Source of the DNA: CAXXFQ01 sp963674475
Lineage (GTDB): Bacteria; Planctomycetota; Planctomycetia; Pirellulales; Thermoguttaceae
Assembly (NCBI GenBank): GCA_963674475.2
Contig: CAXXFQ010000017.1
Location: forward strand, 1-64,000
DNA: 64,000 bases
Reading direction: 5' to 3'
Shown one piece after another: positions 60,372 to 64,000 of the stretch (the first letter of the stretch is position 1; the number at the start of each line of letters is the position of its first letter). Both the position numbers and the translations under genes were made by a program. Under the pieces are notes generated by a model, which saw nothing but the letters and a program-made list of their open reading frames with translations, made no database searches and was not told the DNA's origin.

Positions 60372-61622
60372 TTACTCGCCCGATAAAAGTTCCGACCAGA
60401 GATTTGCCGACGGAAGCTCCTTCGGACGGGGCAACGGTTTCTCAAACGACCACGGGGAAACCAATTCAACCGGTTCTTCCACCACCTTCAAGGATGCTGA
60501 CGGGTTGGCATTTGGCTCGAGCGTTTCTCCCGTTCGATTCGATTTCCAACTTTCCGCCGAGGTTTCGTTGGCCAATTGGTCCGCCGGTTTTATCTTGGCA
60601 GAAAGGGGCTTCGTTTCCGAAGTAACGGGGCTCTCGGAATTGGCCGATGACGGCTTGGCGGTTGTCTCCGCGGAAGACGGACCGTTTTCCTTCTTTAAAT
60701 CGTTGTCGGAAACTTTTTTCTGCTGGAGCTTTGGCGAGTGGGAAACGGGAACCACCTCTTGTTTTGTCGACCCGTTGGGAAGGTTTTTTTGCGACGCGAC
60801 CGCCGTCGGGGCCTTCTTTTTCGAAGCCTCGTTCGCCGGAGCCTTCTTGGCCAACGCGGTTTGAACTTGTTTTTCCGGCGTCAATTTTTGATCCGGCGAT
60901 TTGGGCGTCGGTTCTCGGAAAAAGGCCTCTTCCGCCACGTCGACCACCTTGGATCGGTCATCCAAACCGTCTGGCGGAGCCAAGGGGAGGGCAATCTTTT
61001 CTCCGGCCAGTTGGGTTCCTTCGTAGATGGAGCCTCGTTGGAACGGCCCGGCCCCGGCAATCCAAACATCTTTTGCCTTACTGGTAACGGGCCGCGCGCC
61101 CGACTGCCAAACGGGCCGCCCGGTTTTCGCGTTATAGGCGAATAGGGCCAATTTCGTGATGGCCCGCTGTTCGGTCTTCTTGATGAATTTGACTTCGGGA
61201 ATGGAGGGGACCGGCGTCGGGGCCAACCCGATGGGAACCGAGATCGAGGGAATCCCCAGGAACATCTCGTGCTTGTCGGTACCGACCGCTCCGGCACGCG
61301 CTTCAACGACGTAGTCAGCTTCAACACGCTTATCCTTGAGAACGCAACCCGAGGCCAGCATATGTTGACGCAGTGAACTGATGAGATAGGGGCTGTCGGT
61401 GACGCGGGCCATGGGCGTCGAATCCAGGAATACCTTTTTTCCGGCCAGGGCGCGTAAATCCATCTCACTGACGGCCCGATCCATGGCGTCGGAAATCAAC
61501 ATTTGCTCGGTCGCCGTGCGGGCGGTATCGGTCCATCTCGAGGTGCCACACCCGGAGAGCGTCGAAAAGACGAGCAAGCCGAGTATCGCGAGAGTCCGTT
61601 TCATTCCAGTTGGCCGTTTCAT
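60372..61622 (-). CDS. Lipoprotein of a planctomycete family (DUF6655-like)
   Basis: 416 aa, or 410 if started at the ATG at 61604. Lipoprotein signal LAILGLLVFSTLSGCGTS. Residues about 30-200 form a single conserved-looking domain (SDAMDRAVSEMDLRALAGKKV, in part; IPSISVPIGLAPTPVPSIPEV; LFAYNAKTGRPVWQSGARPV). The rest (about 230-416) is Lys/Ser/Thr/Pro-rich and probably disordered. The middle part resembles proteins of the outer-envelope CsgG-like type in that it reads as a beta-rich domain acting on a duplicated strand set, but no function is assigned. It converges with the Fe-S carrier gene. Confidence 0.65.
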   Translation of the reverse strand: MKRPTGMKRTLAILGLLVFSTLSGCGTSRWTDTARTATEQMLISDAMDRAVSEMDLRALAGKKVFLDSTPMARVTDSPYLISSLRQHMLASGCVLKDKRVEADYVVEARAGAVGTDKHEMFLGIPSISVPIGLAPTPVPSIPEVKFIKKTEQRAITKLALFAYNAKTGRPVWQSGARPVTSKAKDVWIAGAGPFQRGSIYEGTQLAGEKIALPLAPPDGLDDRSKVVDVAEEAFFREPTPKSPDQKLTPEKQVQTALAKKAPANEASKKKAPTAVASQKNLPNGSTKQEVVPVSHSPKLQQKKVSDNDLKKENGPSSAETTAKPSSANSESPVTSETKPLSAKIKPADQLANETSAESWKSNRTGETLEPNANPSASLKVVEEPVELVSPWSFEKPLPRPKELPSANLWSELLSGE

Positions 61623-62023
61623 TTTTTGAAAGCGAATCTGAGTAAGGAGGGGTTACCTTGACGCTGTCGAACCTTGAAAAAGAATTCTTTGAGCAAGGCA
61701 AGAACGCGGTAAACCTAGAGCCGGAAGCGGACCGATTGTAGGCAAATCCGGTTTTCTGCCGCAATGCCAAAAATAGACAACCCAGATTGCCTGTCGTGTT
61801 TATCCTGCCTTGATAGGGGGGAATTAAAAAGGTTTGGCCATTTCAGCCACGATGCGCGCTTCGGCCCTTCCCGTGGTTTTTTGGCGGTCAACAAAGCTTT
61901 GAAAACGGGCAAAACGGGTTTTCCAGACAAAGAAAATCCTCTATAACGGCCAAACGTATGAAGGGCAAACGGTCGTCGCTCGCCCTCACCAAAAATCCCC
62001 TCCCCTTTTTTTGCCAAACTGAC
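61623..62023. other. Divergent intergenic region before the hydroxyacid dehydrogenase
   Basis: No gene accepted. A 60-codon frame at 61764-61946 has no ribosome-binding site. A TATAAC at 61942-61947 could be a -10 element. Otherwise featureless. Confidence 0.35.
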
Positions 62024-62980
62024 ATGAGTATTGTTGTTCTCGATGGTTACACCTTGAATCCGGGCGATCTCTCTTGGGACGCCCTGGCCGCGTTGGGGCC
62101 TTGCGCGGTCTACGACCGGAGCGAACCGGAAGAAACGGTCCCGCGCGCCCGCGACGCTCGGATTGTTTTGATCAATAAAACCGCGTTGCACCGGGCCGAG
62201 ATCGAACGGCTGCCAAACCTCGAATACATTGGCGTTCTGGCCACCGGTTACAACGTACTCGATCTGAAGGCGGCCGCCGAGCGGAAGATCGTCGTCACGA
62301 ACGTTCCCAGCTACAGTACGCCGTCGGTCGCGCAGATGGTATTTGCCCATTTGTTGAATCTCACGCAACGGGTCGGAGACTTGGCCGAAACGGTCCGTCG
62401 AGGCGACTGGAGCAAATCGGCCGATTTTTGTTACTGGAACGCGCCGTTGGTCGAATTGCAAGGGCTGCGTATAGGGATCGTCGGCTTCGGCCAAACCGGG
62501 CGTGCCACCGCTAAATTAGCACAGGCGTTTGGGATGCGAGTGTTGATCCATTCGCGTCGCGTTCCCGACGAGTTGCCCGAGGGGGCCGAATTCGTTTCGC
62601 TAGAGGAGCTTCTTGAAAAGAGCGACGTGGTCAGTCTGCATTGCCCCTTGACGGCCGAGACCCGCGGGATGTTGGATCGACAACGGTTGGGCCTGATGAA
62701 ACGGGGCGCCTTTTTGATCAACACCGGACGCGGCCCGTTGGTTGACGAGACGGCGCTGGCCGACATGCTCAATTCGGAACACCTGGCCGGAGCCGGGCTG
62801 GACGTTTTAAGCAGTGAGCCACCGGGGGCGGACAATCCGCTTTTTCAGGCGAAGAACTGTTACATAACGCCGCACATCGCCTGGGCGACTCGGTCGGCGA
62901 GAGAACGCCTGATGAAGATCGCCGTCGAGAACGTCCGCGCTTTCCTCGAAGGTCGGCTGCAAAACGTGATCGGCTCCTGA
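62024..62980 (+). CDS. D-2-hydroxyacid dehydrogenase (hydroxypyruvate/glycerate type)
   Basis: 318 aa from the ATG at 62024; the upstream in-frame part is poorly coded. Rossmann fold GIVGFGQTGRATAKLAQAFG near residue 150 (GxGxxG), then the catalytic Arg region INTGRGPLVDE (about 232), a Glu in LDVLSSEPPG (about 260) and the catalytic His in YITPHIAWAT (about 285). It matches NAD-dependent glycerate/hydroxypyruvate dehydrogenases, which interconvert hydroxypyruvate or glyoxylate with the D-hydroxyacid. Exact substrate is not fixed. It converges with pyrK with only 4 bases between the stops. Confidence 0.9.
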   Translation: MSIVVLDGYTLNPGDLSWDALAALGPCAVYDRSEPEETVPRARDARIVLINKTALHRAEIERLPNLEYIGVLATGYNVLDLKAAAERKIVVTNVPSYSTPSVAQMVFAHLLNLTQRVGDLAETVRRGDWSKSADFCYWNAPLVELQGLRIGIVGFGQTGRATAKLAQAFGMRVLIHSRRVPDELPEGAEFVSLEELLEKSDVVSLHCPLTAETRGMLDRQRLGLMKRGAFLINTGRGPLVDETALADMLNSEHLAGAGLDVLSSEPPGADNPLFQAKNCYITPHIAWATRSARERLMKIAVENVRAFLEGRLQNVIGS

Positions 62981-62984
62981 GGAG

Positions 62985-63884
62985 TTATTCGAGAATGACG
63001 AGTTTGCCATCGAAGACCGGGCCGTCGACGCACGTTCGCTTGTAGTCCCACTGGCCGTCTTCACCGCGGATTTTCGTCACGCAGCTGAAACAGATCCCCA
63101 TCCCGCAGGCCATCGGGCTTTCCAAGGAAACGTCACACGGAACGTCCAGACTTTTGGCCGTTTCGATCACCGCGGCGATCATCGGTTTGGGGCCGCAGGC
63201 GACCACTTGCGGTCGGGTCGTCCGATCCATTTCAACCAACGGGCCAATCAGGTCGGTTACGAGCCCCTTGATCCCGGCCGACCCATCTTCGGTGGCGATC
63301 TGAACGTCGACGCCCCCTTGGCGGAAATCGTCGACCCCGGCCAAATAGCCGGCCTTTCTCGCACCGTAGCAAAGCGAAATCCGTTTGACCGGCGGCATCA
63401 CGCGTGCCGGAGTGCCGAACGTTTGTCGTCCGAGCCGTTCTTTGGCCAAGGTGATAAACGGCGTTTGCCCGATTCCCCCGGCGACGAAGATCAAATGGTC
63501 GGTCTCATAGGCCGGAAACCCGTTTCCAAGCGGTCCCCAGACGGTCAGTTTCGTTCCAACCGGGCGGGTGCAGAGTTCTTTGGTCAGTTTGCCGACGACC
63601 AGATAGACCAGATCGACCATTCCCGGGTTTTTCGGATCGTCCGAAGCGGTCACGTCATAGACGGCGATCGGGCGCCCCAAGAGCGGATCGTTCGTCTCGG
63701 GAAAGCGGATCATGACGAACTGCCCCGGCAAGAGCGCTTGGGCCAGCTCGGGAGCGTGGAAACGAATCCGGAAGATTCGCTCGGCCATCTGGACCTGTTC
63801 GACCAGTTCGACGGTTCCTTTCCAAATCGAATCGGGATATGTTTCGGGGGTCATCGTCGCCTCGTTACTTTTTTCCTTAGTCAT
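62985..63884 (-). CDS. pyrK: Dihydroorotate dehydrogenase electron-transfer subunit
   Basis: 299 aa flavoprotein of the ferredoxin-reductase family. FAD region GRPIAVYDVTA (about 75), NAD-binding FVAGGIGQTPFITLA (about 140) and, at the C-terminus, the four-Cys [2Fe-2S] motif ACGMGICFSC ... RTC (about 258-285), which is diagnostic for PyrK. It passes electrons from PyrD to NAD in pyrimidine synthesis. The partner pyrD is not in the window; it may lie further along the minus strand beyond the right edge. A second ATG at residue 11 could be the start. Confidence 0.9.
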   Translation of the reverse strand: MTKEKSNEATMTPETYPDSIWKGTVELVEQVQMAERIFRIRFHAPELAQALLPGQFVMIRFPETNDPLLGRPIAVYDVTASDDPKNPGMVDLVYLVVGKLTKELCTRPVGTKLTVWGPLGNGFPAYETDHLIFVAGGIGQTPFITLAKERLGRQTFGTPARVMPPVKRISLCYGARKAGYLAGVDDFRQGGVDVQIATEDGSAGIKGLVTDLIGPLVEMDRTTRPQVVACGPKPMIAAVIETAKSLDVPCDVSLESPMACGMGICFSCVTKIRGEDGQWDYKRTCVDGPVFDGKLVILE

Positions 63885-63916
63885 TCAAGCGGTTCGGGCT
63901 GAGAAGAGTACTGAAA

Positions 63917-64000
63917 TCACTTCTTTTTCGTGGCCCGTTTCGAATGTCGACGTGGGGCCGTTTTATCGGACAGCCCGGCCGCATTTCGCAACGACATCAG
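63917..64000 (-). CDS. 3' end of an unidentified gene (partial)
   Basis: The minus strand is open from the right edge to a stop at 63917-63919, reading a short basic tail that ends RRHSKRATKKK. It is 33 bases before the pyrK start, so probably in the same operon. Too little is present to identify it. Confidence 0.4.
   Translation of the reverse strand: MMSLRNAAGLSDKTAPRRHSKRATKKK

Noticed and set aside
61764..61946. 60-codon frame with a Cys-rich start
   Set aside because: No ribosome-binding site, no conserved look, and it lies in a promoter region.

Overview
The window looks like a chromosome segment of a planctomycete, probably of the Pirellulales/Thermoguttaceae type. The evidence is a moderately high GC content with long intergenic gaps, frequent GTG/TTG starts, a secreted dockerin protein with an N-terminal planctomycete-style LESRQMLS motif, tandem neutral-ceramidase-like proteins, an NPCBM-domain protein, and lipoproteins of families I associate with planctomycetes. 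No phage, transposase, rRNA or CRISPR array was found. The taxonomic call is an inference from gene content.

Layout. 0-4 kb: two tandem ceramidase-like secreted proteins and a secreted esterase. 4-10 kb (minus strand): a split glutamine-dependent NAD synthetase (glutaminase subunit plus nadE), a thioredoxin-fold lipoprotein without CxxC, aspS and miaA. 10-18 kb: an esterase, ribBA, an MsbA-like ABC exporter, a lysA that is frameshifted near its 3' end, and a membrane-anchored squalene-cyclase-repeat protein. 18.5 kb: initiator tRNA, followed by a probable structured ncRNA and tdh. 20-24 kb: an overlapping gene pair encoding an FHA/TM/degenerate-protease protein and an Hsp70. 24-29 kb: an AcrAB-like RND pair. 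29-36 kb: a carbohydrate-degradation cluster (BNR-type propeller, right-handed beta-helix, GH43-like/GH29 fusion) divergent from a GntR-family regulator. 36-46 kb: YacG, a PAP2 lipoprotein and a Cus/Czc-type heavy-metal efflux system with a His-rich lipoprotein. 46-52 kb: NPCBM protein, UbiA-like prenyltransferase, M20 peptidase, mannose-1-phosphate guanylyltransferase and a DUF4254 protein. 52-56 kb: an array of structured tandem repeats and a secreted cyclophilin-dockerin protein. 56-64 kb: small membrane proteins, trkA-trkH, an A-type Fe-S carrier, a lipoprotein, a D-2-hydroxyacid dehydrogenase and pyrK.

The least ordinary content is non-coding. There are two inverted copies of a three-hairpin 3' module between convergent genes (about 3.8-4.3 kb). 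There is a four-unit tandem array of about 65 bp hairpin repeats with compensatory base changes (52.3-52.6 kb). A dispersed GTTGAAAAA palindrome occurs three times. Two intergenic regions (18.7-19.05 kb and 48.7-48.85 kb) carry strong minus-strand terminators with no gene upstream, which suggests unannotated small RNAs. Among proteins, the FHA/pseudoprotease-Hsp70 pair is the best candidate for an undescribed functional unit. All function calls come from reading motifs by eye; no database search was run.
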